A stretch of 46,917 nt of DNA, taken from NCBI GenBank assembly GCA_017504485.1, contig JAFVRC010000030.1:1-46917 (forward strand), written 5' to 3'. Below the pieces are notes generated by a model. It ran no database searches and was not told where the DNA came from. It worked only from the letters and a program-made list of their open reading frames with translations. Each line of letters begins with the position of its first letter. The first letter of the stretch is position 1. Shown here piece by piece: positions 1-9,638 of this stretch. The position numbers and the translations under genes were made by a program. The stretch is from Alistipes sp. (GTDB taxonomy: Bacteria > Bacteroidota > Bacteroidia > Bacteroidales > Rikenellaceae).

Positions 1-1716
1 AAGGCTCAAAAGTGGCTCGATGGTGATTATGATGCTCAAACCAAGGAGCAGGTAAAGTCATTGATGGAGAACAACAAAAAGGAGCTTATCGAGAGCTTCT
101 ACAAGGATCTGGAGTTCGGTACGGGTGGTCTGCGCGGCATTATGGGCGTGGGCTCGAATCGTATGAATGTCTATACGGTAGGCTTCGCAACGCAGGGTTT
201 GGCCAACTACTTGGTGAAGAACTTCCCGGGTGAAGAGATTCGTGTTGCCGTGGCGCACGATTCGCGTAACAATTCGCGCCTCTTTGCCGAGCGTGTGGCC
301 GATATCTTCGCTTCGAATGGCTTCAAGGTCTTCCTTTTCGACGAGTTGCGCCCTACGCCGGAGCTCTCGTTTGCCATCCGTGAGCTGCACTGTCAGTCGG
401 GCGTGATGGTTACCGCATCGCACAATCCGAAGGAGTACAACGGCTATAAGGCCTATTGGAGCGACGGCTCGCAGGTTACCTCGCCGCACGATGTGAACAT
501 CATCAAGGAGGTCGAGAAGATTACCGAGGTGTCGCAGGTGCTCACGGGTAAGAATGGTGAGAACATAACTATTCTCGACGAGAAGTTCGACGAGAAGTAT
601 CTTGCCAAAATCAAGGAGTTGCAACTCTCGGCCGAGAGTGTGGCACGCTTCCACGATATGAAGATTATCTATACGCCGCTTCATGGTGCGGGTGTACGCC
701 TTACGCCTGCCTCGCTTCGCAACTTCGGCTTTACGAATGTTATCTCGGTGCCGGAGCAGACGGTGCTGGACGGCAACTTCCCGACCGTCGAGTCGCCAAA
801 TCCGGAGAATCGCCCTACGATGAAGATGGCTATTGATTTGGCCGAGAAAGAGCAGGCTGACCTTGCGATGGCTACCGACCCCGATTCGGATCGCGTGGGC
901 TTGGCTCTGCGTAACTCGAAGGGTGAGTATGTGCTCCTGAACGGTAACCAGACTTTGGTGCTGCTGATGTGCTACCAATTGACACGCTGGGCCGAGCTTG
1001 GCCGCATCAAGGATGGCGACTATGTCGTTAAGACCATCGTTACGTCGATGATGCCTGACGCTGTGGCAGCGGCCTATGGTGTGAAGTGCTACAACTGTCT
1101 TACGGGCTTCAAGTATATCGCAAAGATTATCCGCGAGAACGAGGGCAAGACGCAGTATATCGGTGGTGGTGAGGAGTCGTTTGGCTACCTTGCGGGCGAC
1201 TATGTGCGTGATAAGGATGGTGTGTCGGCCTGCTCATTGGCTGCCGAGGCAGCCGCGTGGTGCCGCGATACGAAGGGCGTAACGCTATACGAGTGGTTGC
1301 AGGACTTGTATGTCAAGTTCGGCTTCTACCGCGAGGGGCTTGTCAATGTTGTTCGTGAGGGCAAGGATGGAGCCGAGCTTATTCAGAATATGATGGTCGA
1401 GTATCGCGCTAATCCTCCGCAGGAGATTCTCGGCTCGAAGGTTGTCGAGATTTACGACTACAAGACCTTGGAGTTAAAGAACACCGTGACGGGCGAGGTA
1501 TCGCCTATTCCTGGTATCGAGGATAAGAGCAACGTCTTGCAGTGGATTACCGAGGATGGAACGAAGGTTTCGGTGCGCCCTTCGGGTACGGAGCCGAAGA
1601 TTAAGTTCTACTTTGGTGTTAAGGCTACCCTGCCGTCTGTCGAGCAGTTCGACGAGGTGCAGGCAGCGCTCGATGCCAAGATTGAGGCTATCAAGGAGGA
1701 ACTGAAGTTGAAATAA
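1..1716 (+). CDS. Phospho-sugar mutase (phosphoglucomutase/phosphomannomutase), 5' end outside window
   Basis: Alpha-D-phosphohexomutase that moves the phosphate between C1 and C6 of glucose or mannose, linking glycogen and sugar-nucleotide synthesis to glycolysis; cytoplasmic. The reading frame is open from base 1, so the start lies upstream; 571 residues are visible of a family usually near 580. Seen: the FGTGGLRG segment just downstream of the left edge, the phosphoserine loop TASHNP (serine codon 418-420), the metal-binding loop DPDSDR (codons 877-894), the sugar-binding loop GGEESFGY and the C-terminal phosphate-binding RPSGTEPK. All catalytic loops are intact. An ATG at 64 is internal, because conserved N-terminal sequence continues upstream of it. 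Whether glucose or mannose is preferred cannot be told. The secreted phosphodiesterase gene follows after 43 bp with no obvious promoter or terminator. Confidence 0.93.
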   Translation, partial: KAQKWLDGDYDAQTKEQVKSLMENNKKELIESFYKDLEFGTGGLRGIMGVGSNRMNVYTVGFATQGLANYLVKNFPGEEIRVAVAHDSRNNSRLFAERVADIFASNGFKVFLFDELRPTPELSFAIRELHCQSGVMVTASHNPKEYNGYKAYWSDGSQVTSPHDVNIIKEVEKITEVSQVLTGKNGENITILDEKFDEKYLAKIKELQLSAESVARFHDMKIIYTPLHGAGVRLTPASLRNFGFTNVISVPEQTVLDGNFPTVESPNPENRPTMKMAIDLAEKEQADLAMATDPDSDRVGLALRNSKGEYVLLNGNQTLVLLMCYQLTRWAELGRIKDGDYVVKTIVTSMMPDAVAAAYGVKCYNCLTGFKYIAKIIRENEGKTQYIGGGEESFGYLAGDYVRDKDGVSACSLAAEAAAWCRDTKGVTLYEWLQDLYVKFGFYREGLVNVVREGKDGAELIQNMMVEYRANPPQEILGSKVVEIYDYKTLELKNTVTGEVSPIPGIEDKSNVLQWITEDGTKVSVRPSGTEPKIKFYFGVKATLPSVEQFDEVQAALDAKIEAIKEELKLK

Positions 1717-1759
1717 TGAACTCAAAGCGGTCGAGTAGCTAACCTATAAACGAAGTATA

Positions 1760-2590
1760 ATGAGTAAAATTAGAAGATTTATAGTTGCCACCGTTGTCCT
1801 GCTGTCGGCTGTGGCCGTAGAGGCGCAGCAGCAGGAGATTCGTGTATTCTCGCACCGCGGAGGCCGTATGGAGTTCGATGAGAATACGATGGCGGCCTTT
1901 CAGGCGAGCTATGATGCCGGTTATCGTGGCTTCGAGGTGGATATACGCCTTACGAAGGATGGCGAGTTGGTTGTTACGCACGACTCGACCTTGGAGCGCA
2001 CGACAAATGGTTCGGGCAAGGTCGAGCATAAGACGGCCGACGAGCTGCGTGCTTTGCGCACAAAGAAGGGCGGTAAACTCGCCTTTCTACCCGAGTTGCT
2101 CGATTGGCTGAAGGACAAGAAGGGACTCTACGTCGAGTTTGAGATGAAGACCAAGCCCGAGGAGCTATACCCCGAGCCTGTTTTGCAGGCCTACTGCGAC
2201 AGACTCTATGCAATGGTTATGGCCGACAAGCCTGCCGATGCGGAGTATATCTTCACATCGAGCGACTATCGCGGCTTGCGCTATCTGCAACAGAAGTATC
2301 CGGGTGCTGATTTGCTGATGATTACGGGCAAGCCGCTAAACGATGCGACAATCGCCATGGCGAAGGCCCTTGGTGTGAAGCGTATTGGTGCAAAGATGCC
2401 GGGCACTACGCGCGAGGCAGTCGAGAAGGCGCATAAGGCGGGGCTTGGTGTAAGCCTCTGGCCGGGCTATACGACGGCCGACTTTGTGCTGGGTGCCTAT
2501 CTGGGTGCCGATTTTATGTGCACGGATATACCTGTCGCCGTCAAGAAATTTGCGGCAGAGTCCACCCCATGGCTTAACGTTAAATACTAA
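1760..2590 (+). CDS. Secreted glycerophosphodiester phosphodiesterase (copy 1)
   Basis: Hydrolyses glycerophosphodiesters (deacylated phospholipid headgroups) to glycerol-3-phosphate and an alcohol. Residues 1-23 form a signal peptide (basic start, hydrophobic core, cleavage near VEAQ), so the enzyme should act in the periplasm or outside the cell. GDPD TIM-barrel hallmarks are present: H32-R33 in SHRGG, E41 in DENT, E59 and D61 in FEVDIRLTKDG, and H74 in THDSTLERTT. The length of 276 is normal for a single-domain GDPD. It is followed after 14 bp by a paralogue of identical length, so the two are probably co-transcribed. Substrate preference is not predictable from sequence. Confidence 0.9.
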   Translation: MSKIRRFIVATVVLLSAVAVEAQQQEIRVFSHRGGRMEFDENTMAAFQASYDAGYRGFEVDIRLTKDGELVVTHDSTLERTTNGSGKVEHKTADELRALRTKKGGKLAFLPELLDWLKDKKGLYVEFEMKTKPEELYPEPVLQAYCDRLYAMVMADKPADAEYIFTSSDYRGLRYLQQKYPGADLLMITGKPLNDATIAMAKALGVKRIGAKMPGTTREAVEKAHKAGLGVSLWPGYTTADFVLGAYLGADFMCTDIPVAVKKFAAESTPWLNVKY

Positions 2591-2604
2591 TTAATACTAA
2601 ACAC

Positions 2605-3435
2605 ATGAAGATTATGAAGACAATGAAAATGATTTTGTTGGCTGCGCTTGCATTTGTCGCAGTAGATGCCTATGCGCAAAGTAAGGAGATGACAATTTTG
2701 GCCCACCGTGGTGGTTGTGGCGAGGGCATGGAGAATGTGATTTCTACATTCCAGAAGAGTCTCGATGCAGGCATCGTGGCCTTCGAGCTCGACGTGCGCC
2801 TTACCAAGGATGGCAAGATAGTCTTGCAGCACGACGATACTCTCAAGCGTACCGCAGGCCTCGACAAGTGCGTTGAGGATATGACCGAGAAGGAGTTGCG
2901 TGCCGTGACGCTCAAGGATGGCTCGAAGCTCGCCTTCCTCGATGAGGTGTTGGCCCTCTTCGCCAAGTATGACGGCGTATTCGTGGAGTTTGAGTTGAAG
3001 ACCAGGAAGTATAGCGATGAGTTGCTCTATGGCTCCGGCTATATAGATAAGGTGGTGAAGCCTGTGTTGAAGGCAAAGGCGAAGAACTCGACCTACTGCT
3101 TCACGTCGTTCGATACGCGTCCACTGCGCTACATCCGTGAGCACTATCCAGCTGCCGAGACGACTTATATCACAGGCCAAGGCTGTACGCCTGAAACTAT
3201 CGCTATTGCCAAGGCTATCGGTGCTACCCGTATGGCTGCCCATATCGCTCGCACTTCGCGTAAGTCTATGGAACTTGCTCACAAGAACGGCCTCCCTGTT
3301 AACCTTTGGCCCGGAAAGAGTGATGATTCGATACTCTTGGCGTGGTCGCTGGGTGCTGATATTCACTGCACGGACTATCCGGTGCATTTGAAGAAGTATG
3401 CCGCCGAGAACTGCAAGTGGATGAAGATTAAATAA
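2605..3435 (+). CDS. Secreted glycerophosphodiester phosphodiesterase (copy 2)
   Basis: Second GDPD-family phosphodiesterase, tandem paralogue of the preceding gene. The signal peptide covers about residues 1-24 (MK-rich start, cleavage near AYAQ). Catalytic residues are conserved: H34-R35 in AHRGG, E43, E61 and D63 in FELDVRLTKDG, H76 in QHDDTLKRT. The start has three closely spaced Met codons (MKIMKTMKM); the first is used here because it gives a normal spacing to the upstream stop. The copies share the core and the C-terminal CTD.PV..KK.A motif but differ in the middle, which suggests an old duplication with possible substrate divergence. A strong hairpin lies 20 bp after the stop. Confidence 0.9.
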   Translation: MKIMKTMKMILLAALAFVAVDAYAQSKEMTILAHRGGCGEGMENVISTFQKSLDAGIVAFELDVRLTKDGKIVLQHDDTLKRTAGLDKCVEDMTEKELRAVTLKDGSKLAFLDEVLALFAKYDGVFVEFELKTRKYSDELLYGSGYIDKVVKPVLKAKAKNSTYCFTSFDTRPLRYIREHYPAAETTYITGQGCTPETIAIAKAIGATRMAAHIARTSRKSMELAHKNGLPVNLWPGKSDDSILLAWSLGADIHCTDYPVHLKKYAAENCKWMKIK

Positions 3436-3455
3436 TCGCTACACAAACTTTAGAC

Positions 3456-3493
3456 AGATTAGGGGAGCCTCGTTACGAAGGCTCCCCTAATCT
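3456..3493. terminator. Bidirectional hairpin terminator between convergent genes
   Basis: Perfect 15-bp inverted repeat (3456-3470 with 3479-3493, 8-nt loop) lying between the stop of the second GDPD gene on + and the stop of gdhA on -. The stem is GC-rich at its centre (GGGGAGCCT). No long T tract follows on either side, but position between convergent genes and stem length support a shared terminator. Confidence 0.8.
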
Positions 3494-3514
3494 TATAATG
3501 TAGGTATAGGTGTG

Positions 3515-4870
3515 CTATACGCAGCCCTGCGCCATCATCGCATTGGCCACCTTCATAAAGCCGCCGATGTTGGCACCCTTCACATAGTTGACATAACCAT
3601 CCTCCTCTGTGCCGTACTTTACGCACACCTCGTGAATATTCTGCATAATGGAGTGTAATTTCTCATCAACCTCCTCCTTGCTCCACTTTATGCGCATCGA
3701 GTTCTGCGACATCTCCAAGCCCGACGTTGCCACGCCGCCAGCATTCGAGGCCTTGCCCGGAGCATAGAGTATGCGGTTCGTGAGGAATATGTTGATAGCC
3801 TCGGGGGTAGATGGCATGTTTGCACCCTCGGCAACGCAGATGCAGCCGTTGTCGATGAGTCGCTGTGCTTCCTCGCCGCAGAGCTCATTCTGCGTAGCGC
3901 AAGGCAGCGCGATGTCGCACTTGATGCCCCACGGACGCTCGCCGGCGAAGTATTGAGCCGACGGATATTTGTCACAATACTCCTTGATGCGGCCGCGAAA
4001 TACGTTTTTGAGCATCTTGACATAGGCGAGCTTATCCTCGTCGATGCCCTCGGCGTCGTAGATGTAGCCCGACGAATCCGACAGCGTTACGACCTTTGCA
4101 CCGAGTGCCGTAGCCTTCTCGCAGGCGTGCTGTGCCACGTTGCCCGAGCCCGATACCAACACAGTCTTGCCCTTGAACGACTCGCCGCGCGTGGCGAGCA
4201 TCTGCTCCGTAAAGTAGCAGAGTCCGTAGCCCGTAGCCTCTGGGCGCAGGAGCGAGCCTCCCCAATCGAGCCCCTTGCCCGTGAAGGTGCCCGTAAATTC
4301 GTCGCGCAAACGTTTGTATTGTCCGAACATAAAGCCTATTTCGCGAGCGCCAACGCCTATGTCGCCAGCCGGAACATCGGTGTTGTGACCGATGTGGCGT
4401 TGCAACTCGGTGATGAACGACTGGCAGAAACGCATAACCTCGTTATCGGAACGCCCCTTTGGGTTAAAGTCCGAGCCGCCCTTACCACCACCCATCGGGA
4501 GCGTTGTGAGCGAGTTCTTGAACGTCTGCTCGAAGGCGAGGAACTTCATAATCGATAGGTTCACCGAGGCGTGAAAACGTATGCCGCCCTTGTACGGGCC
4601 GAGTGCCGAGTTCATCTGCACGCGGAAGCCGCGGTTAATCTCTATCTCGCCGCGGTCGTTGAGCCACGGCACGCGGAATATAATTACTCGCTCGGGCTCG
4701 GCTATGCGCTCCAATACCTTCAACTTTTGCAGCACGGGGTCGGCCACAATATATGGCGCGAGCGACTCTGCAACCTCGCGCACCGCCTGATGAAACTCCG
4801 GCTCATTTGGGTTCTTGGCCTCGATGTGTGCCATGAACTCCTTTACCCACTGTTTTTCCATATTTTCCAT
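3515..4870 (-). CDS. gdhA: NADP-type glutamate dehydrogenase
   Basis: Reductive amination of 2-oxoglutarate to glutamate, the main ammonium-assimilation route in Bacteroidales; cytoplasmic hexamer. The length of 451 is typical of the bacterial hexameric class. Seen: the substrate loop PMGGGKGGSDFNPKGRSD with catalytic K130, the PAGDIGVG loop with D170, and a Rossmann nucleotide site VLVSGSGNVAQHA (about 237-248). The serine-rich segment LSDSSGYI after the Rossmann strand is usual for NADP-preferring enzymes, so the cofactor call is an inference. Met1 or Met4 could start; Met1 is used. Transcribed alone, with a candidate promoter 34 bp upstream and a shared terminator downstream. Confidence 0.96.
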   Translation of the reverse strand: MENMEKQWVKEFMAHIEAKNPNEPEFHQAVREVAESLAPYIVADPVLQKLKVLERIAEPERVIIFRVPWLNDRGEIEINRGFRVQMNSALGPYKGGIRFHASVNLSIMKFLAFEQTFKNSLTTLPMGGGKGGSDFNPKGRSDNEVMRFCQSFITELQRHIGHNTDVPAGDIGVGAREIGFMFGQYKRLRDEFTGTFTGKGLDWGGSLLRPEATGYGLCYFTEQMLATRGESFKGKTVLVSGSGNVAQHACEKATALGAKVVTLSDSSGYIYDAEGIDEDKLAYVKMLKNVFRGRIKEYCDKYPSAQYFAGERPWGIKCDIALPCATQNELCGEEAQRLIDNGCICVAEGANMPSTPEAINIFLTNRILYAPGKASNAGGVATSGLEMSQNSMRIKWSKEEVDEKLHSIMQNIHEVCVKYGTEEDGYVNYVKGANIGGFMKVANAMMAQGCV

Positions 4871-4904
4871 AACCTAACTGAAGATTTTCTCTTTCAAATC
4901 GACA

Positions 4905-4912
4905 CAAATTTA
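4905..4912 (-). promoter_or_regulatory. Candidate -7 box of the gdhA promoter
   Basis: On the minus strand the sequence TAAATTTG matches the Bacteroidetes consensus TAnnTTTG, with a TTTG about 22 nt upstream as a possible -33 element. It lies 34 bp before the gdhA start in a T/A-rich gap of 112 bp. No terminator is evident in this gap for the upstream O-methyltransferase gene. Confidence 0.5.
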
Positions 4913-4982
4913 TATATTTTTGAGTGTCGTTGTACAAATTATAGGCCTCTTTTTTTCGACAAATTGTTAAAAAAGTCTCTGT

Positions 4983-5618
4983 CTACAATACTCGAATGAG
5001 ATTTATACCGTCGCGTAATGGCAGTATGATGCTCTCCACGCGGCTGTCGTGCAGCACATATTCGTTGAAGGCGACAATTTCGGCTGTCTGTTTGTCGCGT
5101 CGTTCCACCTCTTCGACAACTTTGCCGTACCAAAGTATATTGTCGGCCAGGATAAACGAGTTGCTATGTACGAGATTGTGCTCGAAGAGCATCTCGTAGT
5201 AGGCTCTGTATTCACGCTTGTCGCCGTCGATAAAGACAAGGTCGTACTGCTCGTCGAGCCGTGGCGCAATATCGAGAGCCGAGCCTATGTGTTGGCGTAT
5301 CTTCGAGCCGTAGCCGCTACGCTCAAAGAAATCAGCAGCAATGGACTCCAACTCGTCATCCACCTCGCAGGTATCGATTATGCCACCTTCCTCCAATCCG
5401 GCAGCCATTGAGAGGGCCGAATAGCCCGTGAAGGTGCCTATCTCGAGTATGCGACGTGGTTGCAGCATACGCACGAGCATCTCCAAGAACTTACCTTGAA
5501 TATGGCCCGATATCATTCGCGGGTTGATTACGCGCAGGTAGGTTTCGCGCTCCAATTCGTGCAAGAGAGGCGATTGTGGCGACGACATCGCCTCGATGTA
5601 TGCATCAAGTTTATCCAT
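4983..5618 (-). CDS. SAM-dependent O-methyltransferase (COMT-like class I)
   Basis: Small-molecule O-methyltransferase of the catechol/caffeoyl-CoA type: Rossmann fold, metal-assisted methyl transfer from S-adenosylmethionine. The SAM-binding motif EIGTFTGYS is at 59-67, the acidic strand after it (CEVDDEL) would bind the SAM ribose, and FIDGDK (129-134) carries the metal/substrate aspartates. The length of 211 fits the family. It is the last gene of the dapB operon, 6 bp after the M16 protease stop. The physiological substrate is unknown; relatives act on phenolics or modified nucleosides. Confidence 0.85.
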   Translation of the reverse strand: MDKLDAYIEAMSSPQSPLLHELERETYLRVINPRMISGHIQGKFLEMLVRMLQPRRILEIGTFTGYSALSMAAGLEEGGIIDTCEVDDELESIAADFFERSGYGSKIRQHIGSALDIAPRLDEQYDLVFIDGDKREYRAYYEMLFEHNLVHSNSFILADNILWYGKVVEEVERRDKQTAEIVAFNEYVLHDSRVESIILPLRDGINLIRVL

Positions 5619-5624
5619 AACAAT

Positions 5625-6842
5625 CTATCTATATAGTAGAGCTGAGGGTGCAGCCCACACCTCATTTGCTGTTTCGAGTATCTCGGAGGCCGATACCGCA
5701 TCGATCTTGCGATATACCTCTTCGAGCGTATCTACCTCGCCGTGTGCCAAAAGACTTTTGCCCACGCCGAGCATATAGTTTTCGCTGCCCTCGGTCGATA
5801 TGGCCATCTGTGCGATAAACTGCCGTTTGGCCTGTGCGAGCTGTCGCGTAGTGAGGCGTGTCGCCTGCAACTGCTTGATTTCGGAGGCTATAATCTCGCG
5901 GCAGCGTGCCGAGTTTTCGTGGTCGGAGCTGAAGTATATGACCGCAATGCCGCAGTCACAGTAGGCCGTATAGCTCGCCTCGATGTTGTAGGTAAGGCCC
6001 TGCTTCTCGCGCACATTCACGTTGAGGCGCGAGTTGGCCGAGGGGCCACCGAGGATGTTGGTCAGGAGCGAGAATGGCAGTCGCTTCTTCTCGTTGAGAC
6101 CGTAGGCACGGCTGCCGATGATGCAGTGTGCCTGATGTGTGTGGCGGTTGAGGCTTTTGTCGAATGGTTGGTATGGCGATGGTGCCACGCGCTGATATTG
6201 GCGCGAGGTGGTCTTGTAGCCGCCGAAATATTGCTCGGCCAACTCCACAATGCGACGTTCCGAAATATTGCCTATCGAGGCAAAGACCATTTGATCGGTA
6301 GTGTGTGTGCGCTCCGTGAAGCGGTGTATAGCTCGGCTGTCGATACGCCGTAGGTCGCGCGGCGTGCCGAGGATGTTGTGCCCCAACTCCGATCCCTCGA
6401 AGAGCATATCCTCGAAGGTGTCGTAGATATTGTCCATTGGTGAATCGCGGTAGGTGTTTATCTCGTCGAGTATCACCTCGCGCTCCTTGTTCAGCTCGTT
6501 GTCGGGAAAGGTCGAATGAAAAACCACGTCGGAGATAAGCTCCGCGGCTTTGCGAAAATCCTCGCGCAGCACCGTGGCGTGTATGGTTGTATCCTCCTTG
6601 GTTGTGTAGGCATTGAGTTCGCCACCGCGATTTTCGAGGCGGCAATTTACCTGATGAGCCTTGCGGTGTTCCGTGCCTTTGAAGAAGCCGTGCTCGGCAA
6701 AGTGCGCAATGCCGTGCTCCGAGGCGAGCTCGTCGCGGCTGCCGGCATTGATAGCCAGGGCACAACGTGCTACACCGCTCTTCGTGCGGCGATGTATGCC
6801 GCGTATGCCGTTGGAGAGTCGATATGTGTAAAATTCCTCCAT
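5625..6842 (-). CDS. M16 family zinc metallopeptidase
   Basis: Pitrilysin/processing-peptidase-type protease. The inverted zinc motif is present as H47-F-A-E50-H51 and the distal ligand is E127 in VILDEINTYRDSP, 77 residues after E50, the canonical spacing; the protein is therefore the catalytically competent type rather than an inactive partner subunit. The length of 405 corresponds to a single two-lobed half (active N-terminal domain about 1-200, M16C-like domain after that), so it should work as a dimer. No signal peptide is seen, implying a cytoplasmic site of action. It sits 10 bp downstream of uvrA and 6 bp upstream of the methyltransferase. The substrate is unknown. Confidence 0.9.
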   Translation of the reverse strand: MEEFYTYRLSNGIRGIHRRTKSGVARCALAINAGSRDELASEHGIAHFAEHGFFKGTEHRKAHQVNCRLENRGGELNAYTTKEDTTIHATVLREDFRKAAELISDVVFHSTFPDNELNKEREVILDEINTYRDSPMDNIYDTFEDMLFEGSELGHNILGTPRDLRRIDSRAIHRFTERTHTTDQMVFASIGNISERRIVELAEQYFGGYKTTSRQYQRVAPSPYQPFDKSLNRHTHQAHCIIGSRAYGLNEKKRLPFSLLTNILGGPSANSRLNVNVREKQGLTYNIEASYTAYCDCGIAVIYFSSDHENSARCREIIASEIKQLQATRLTTRQLAQAKRQFIAQMAISTEGSENYMLGVGKSLLAHGEVDTLEEVYRKIDAVSASEILETANEVWAAPSALLYR

Positions 6843-6852
6843 CGCAGTTCTG

Positions 6853-9636
6853 TTATAGGTGTGCCTTCAAAAATCTACCCGTATAGCTCTCCTCGCAGGT
6901 CGCAAGGTCGCGCGGGTTGCCTTCGAATACTACTCTGCCGCCATTGTCGCCTGCTTCGGGGCCGAGGTCTATGATATGGTCGGCACATTTGATGACCTCC
7001 ATGTTGTGTTCGACGATGACTATCGTGTGGCCGTGCTCGATAAGCGCATTGAAGGCGTGTAGTAGTTTGTGTATGTCGTGTATGTGCAGTCCGGTGGTTG
7101 GCTCATCAAAGATGAAGAGCATATTGCGGTGCGCACCGCCCTCTTTCGATAGGTAGTAGGCGAGCTTCACACGTTGGCTCTCGCCGCCCGAGAGAGTCGA
7201 GGAGCTTTGGCCGAGCTTCACATATCCCAAACCTACCTCTTGCAGAGGTCGTAGTCGCTCGACAATGCGGCAGCAGGTGCTGTTTGCTGCATCCCCACCG
7301 AAGAACTCTATTGCCTCGTCGATGCTCATATCGAGCACGTCGCATATTGTACGCTCGCGATACTTGACCTCCAAAATCTCATCCTTGAAGCGGTGGCCTC
7401 CGCACGCCTCGCACGTCAGCTCTACGTCGGCCATAAACTGCATCGAGACTTTGATTTTTCCCTCACCCTGGCACTCCTCGCAGCGACCTCCGGGGGTGTT
7501 GAACGAGAAGTTGGCCGCGCCGATGCCGTTGTGCTTGGCGTATGGCTGCTCGGCATAGAGGCGGCGAATCTCGTCGTAGGCCTTGATGTAGGTCACGGGG
7601 TTTGAGCGCGACGATTTGCCTATCGGGTTCTGGTCTATCATCTCTACGGCCGAGATGAGCGACGTGTCGCCTGTCAGCGAGTCGAAATCGCCCGGGCGGT
7701 CGCCATTCTCCATCAGGGCACGTCGCAGGGCCGGATATAAGATGCCCTTTGCCAACGATGATTTACCCGAACCGCTGACACCCGTGATGCAGCTCATCAC
7801 ACCGAGTGGTATGCGTATATCTATGTTTTGCAAATTGTGCTCGCGACAGCCGCGTAGCACTATGTAGTTGCGCCAAGGGCGTGGCGTTTCGGGTGCTTCG
7901 ATACGACGACGCCCCGTAAGGTAGTCGGCCGTGAAGCTTCCCTCGGCAGATAGAAGTTTTTCGAAATCGCCGGCAAATACAACCCTGCCGCCATTCTCTC
8001 CCGCTTCCGGGCCCATATCCACGATGTAGTCGGCTGCGCGTATAACCTCCTCTTCGTGCTCGACAACGATAACCGTATTGCCCATGTCGCGCAACTGCTT
8101 GAGTACGCGAATGAGTCGTGCCGTATCGCGCGGATGCAGGCCAATGCTCGGCTCGTCGAGGATGTATAGCGAGCCGGTGAGGTTGCTGCCCAATGAGGTG
8201 GCGAGGTTTATGCGCTGGCTCTCGCCTCCCGAGAGGGTGTTGGATGCGCGATCGAGCGTGATGTATCCCAAGCCGACGTCGCTCAAGTAGCGCAGGCGGC
8301 TGACAATCTCGGCAATAACGCGCTCAGCGGTTGTCGTATCGTAGCTGTCGAGGTGCAATGTGTCGAAGAAACCGAGCAACTCATCCACCGTCATACGGCA
8401 CAGCTCGGCGATATTGCGGCCGCCAACCTTGACGTATAGAGCCTCCTTGCGTAGGCGTGTGCCGTTGCACTCCGGACAGATGGTTTTGCCCGTAAATCGA
8501 GCTTTGAGCACGCGATACTGTATCTTGTGACGTTGTGAGTCGAGATGTTCGAAGAAGGAGTTAAGCCCCTCAAAATGCTCGTTGCCGAGCCATAGCAGTC
8601 GCCGCTGCTCCTCGGTCAGACGATGATAGGGCTCGTGTATCGGAAAGTCGAAAAGGTATGCGCTATTGACCAACTGGTCGCGGAACCAGCGCATTGTATC
8701 GCCACGCCAGCAAGCTATCGCGTTGTCGAAAATCGAGCGCGACTTGTCGGGCACGACCAGATCCTCGTCTATGCCCGTCACCTTGCCCCATCCCTCGCAT
8801 CGAGGGCAGGCTCCAAGCGGGTTGTTGAACGAGAAGAGGTGCTCGGTTGGTCGCTCGAACTCTATGCCGTCCATCATAAAGGAGGCATTGTAGGTAGTGA
8901 CACTCTCGCCTTCGATAATCGTACAGCCGCCTGCGCCGTAGCCAAAGGCACGCGATACGGACTCTCGCAGACGTGTCAGCGTATCGTCGTCGTGGCTCAC
9001 GCGAATACGGTCAATGACGATATATACGCCTTCGCCTCTGTCAGCCGTATCGACACGTTGCAGATACTCCTCGATTAGCTCCATCTCGCCGTTGAGGTAT
9101 ATGCGGTTGATGCCCTCCTGCACGAGCTTCATCAGTCGCTCGATGATGCCCTCGTCGTTGCGGAGCTCCATAGCTACAGCCACGGCGATGCGGGCTCCGT
9201 CGTCCAATGCAAGGATGCGCTCTACGACATCGTCAGTGTCGTAGCATCGCACCTCGCAACCCGACACGGGCGAGAAGGTGTGACCGGCTCGCGCAAAGAG
9301 GAGTTTGAGGTAGTCGTATATCTCGGTCGTCGTGCCGACGGTTGAGCGCGGATTGCGCGACGATACCTTCTGCTCGATAGCTATTGCGGGGGCTATGCCC
9401 GTGATAATATCGACATCGGGTTTCGATATGCGGCCAAGGAATTGGCGTGCATAGGATGAAAGGCTCTCGACGTAGCGACGCTGTCCCTCGGCAAAGATGG
9501 TGTCGAAGGCGAGGGTTGATTTGCCCGAACCGGAGAGGCCCGTAACGACGACAAGCCGCTCGTGCGGAATATCTACCTCTACGTTCTGCAAGTTGTGCAC
9601 TCGCGCTCCCTTTATGTATATCGAGTTGTAGGCCAT
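6853..9636 (-). CDS. uvrA: Excinuclease ABC subunit A
   Basis: Damage-recognition ATPase of nucleotide excision repair, loading UvrB at bulky DNA lesions. Two ABC modules are visible: Walker [10 protein letters not shown] (33-41) and GVSGSGKSS in the second half, with LSGGESQR signatures for both. Zinc-binding cysteines occur in the UvrB-binding region ([16 protein letters not shown]) and in the second module ([18 protein letters not shown]). The length of 927 is normal. Bacteroidetes often carry two UvrA paralogues; the N-terminal wording here ([20 protein letters not shown]) resembles the classic form. It starts 2 bp after the IMPACT-family gene stop, so translational coupling is likely. 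Confidence 0.96.
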   Translation of the reverse strand: MAYNSIYIKGARVHNLQNVEVDIPHERLVVVTGLSGSGKSTLAFDTIFAEGQRRYVESLSSYARQFLGRISKPDVDIITGIAPAIAIEQKVSSRNPRSTVGTTTEIYDYLKLLFARAGHTFSPVSGCEVRCYDTDDVVERILALDDGARIAVAVAMELRNDEGIIERLMKLVQEGINRIYLNGEMELIEEYLQRVDTADRGEGVYIVIDRIRVSHDDDTLTRLRESVSRAFGYGAGGCTIIEGESVTTYNASFMMDGIEFERPTEHLFSFNNPLGACPRCEGWGKVTGIDEDLVVPDKSRSIFDNAIACWRGDTMRWFRDQLVNSAYLFDFPIHEPYHRLTEEQRRLLWLGNEHFEGLNSFFEHLDSQRHKIQYRVLKARFTGKTICPECNGTRLRKEALYVKVGGRNIAELCRMTVDELLGFFDTLHLDSYDTTTAERVIAEIVSRLRYLSDVGLGYITLDRASNTLSGGESQRINLATSLGSNLTGSLYILDEPSIGLHPRDTARLIRVLKQLRDMGNTVIVVEHEEEVIRAADYIVDMGPEAGENGGRVVFAGDFEKLLSAEGSFTADYLTGRRRIEAPETPRPWRNYIVLRGCREHNLQNIDIRIPLGVMSCITGVSGSGKSSLAKGILYPALRRALMENGDRPGDFDSLTGDTSLISAVEMIDQNPIGKSSRSNPVTYIKAYDEIRRLYAEQPYAKHNGIGAANFSFNTPGGRCEECQGEGKIKVSMQFMADVELTCEACGGHRFKDEILEVKYRERTICDVLDMSIDEAIEFFGGDAANSTCCRIVERLRPLQEVGLGYVKLGQSSSTLSGGESQRVKLAYYLSKEGGAHRNMLFIFDEPTTGLHIHDIHKLLHAFNALIEHGHTIVIVEHNMEVIKCADHIIDLGPEAGDNGGRVVFEGNPRDLATCEESYTGRFLKAHL

Positions 9637-9638
9637 GG

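Noticed and set aside
4917-4982. Poly-T and poly-A tracts between gdhA and the methyltransferase as a terminator
   Set aside because: No stem precedes the tract on the minus strand that I can pair; probably just AT-rich promoter DNA.
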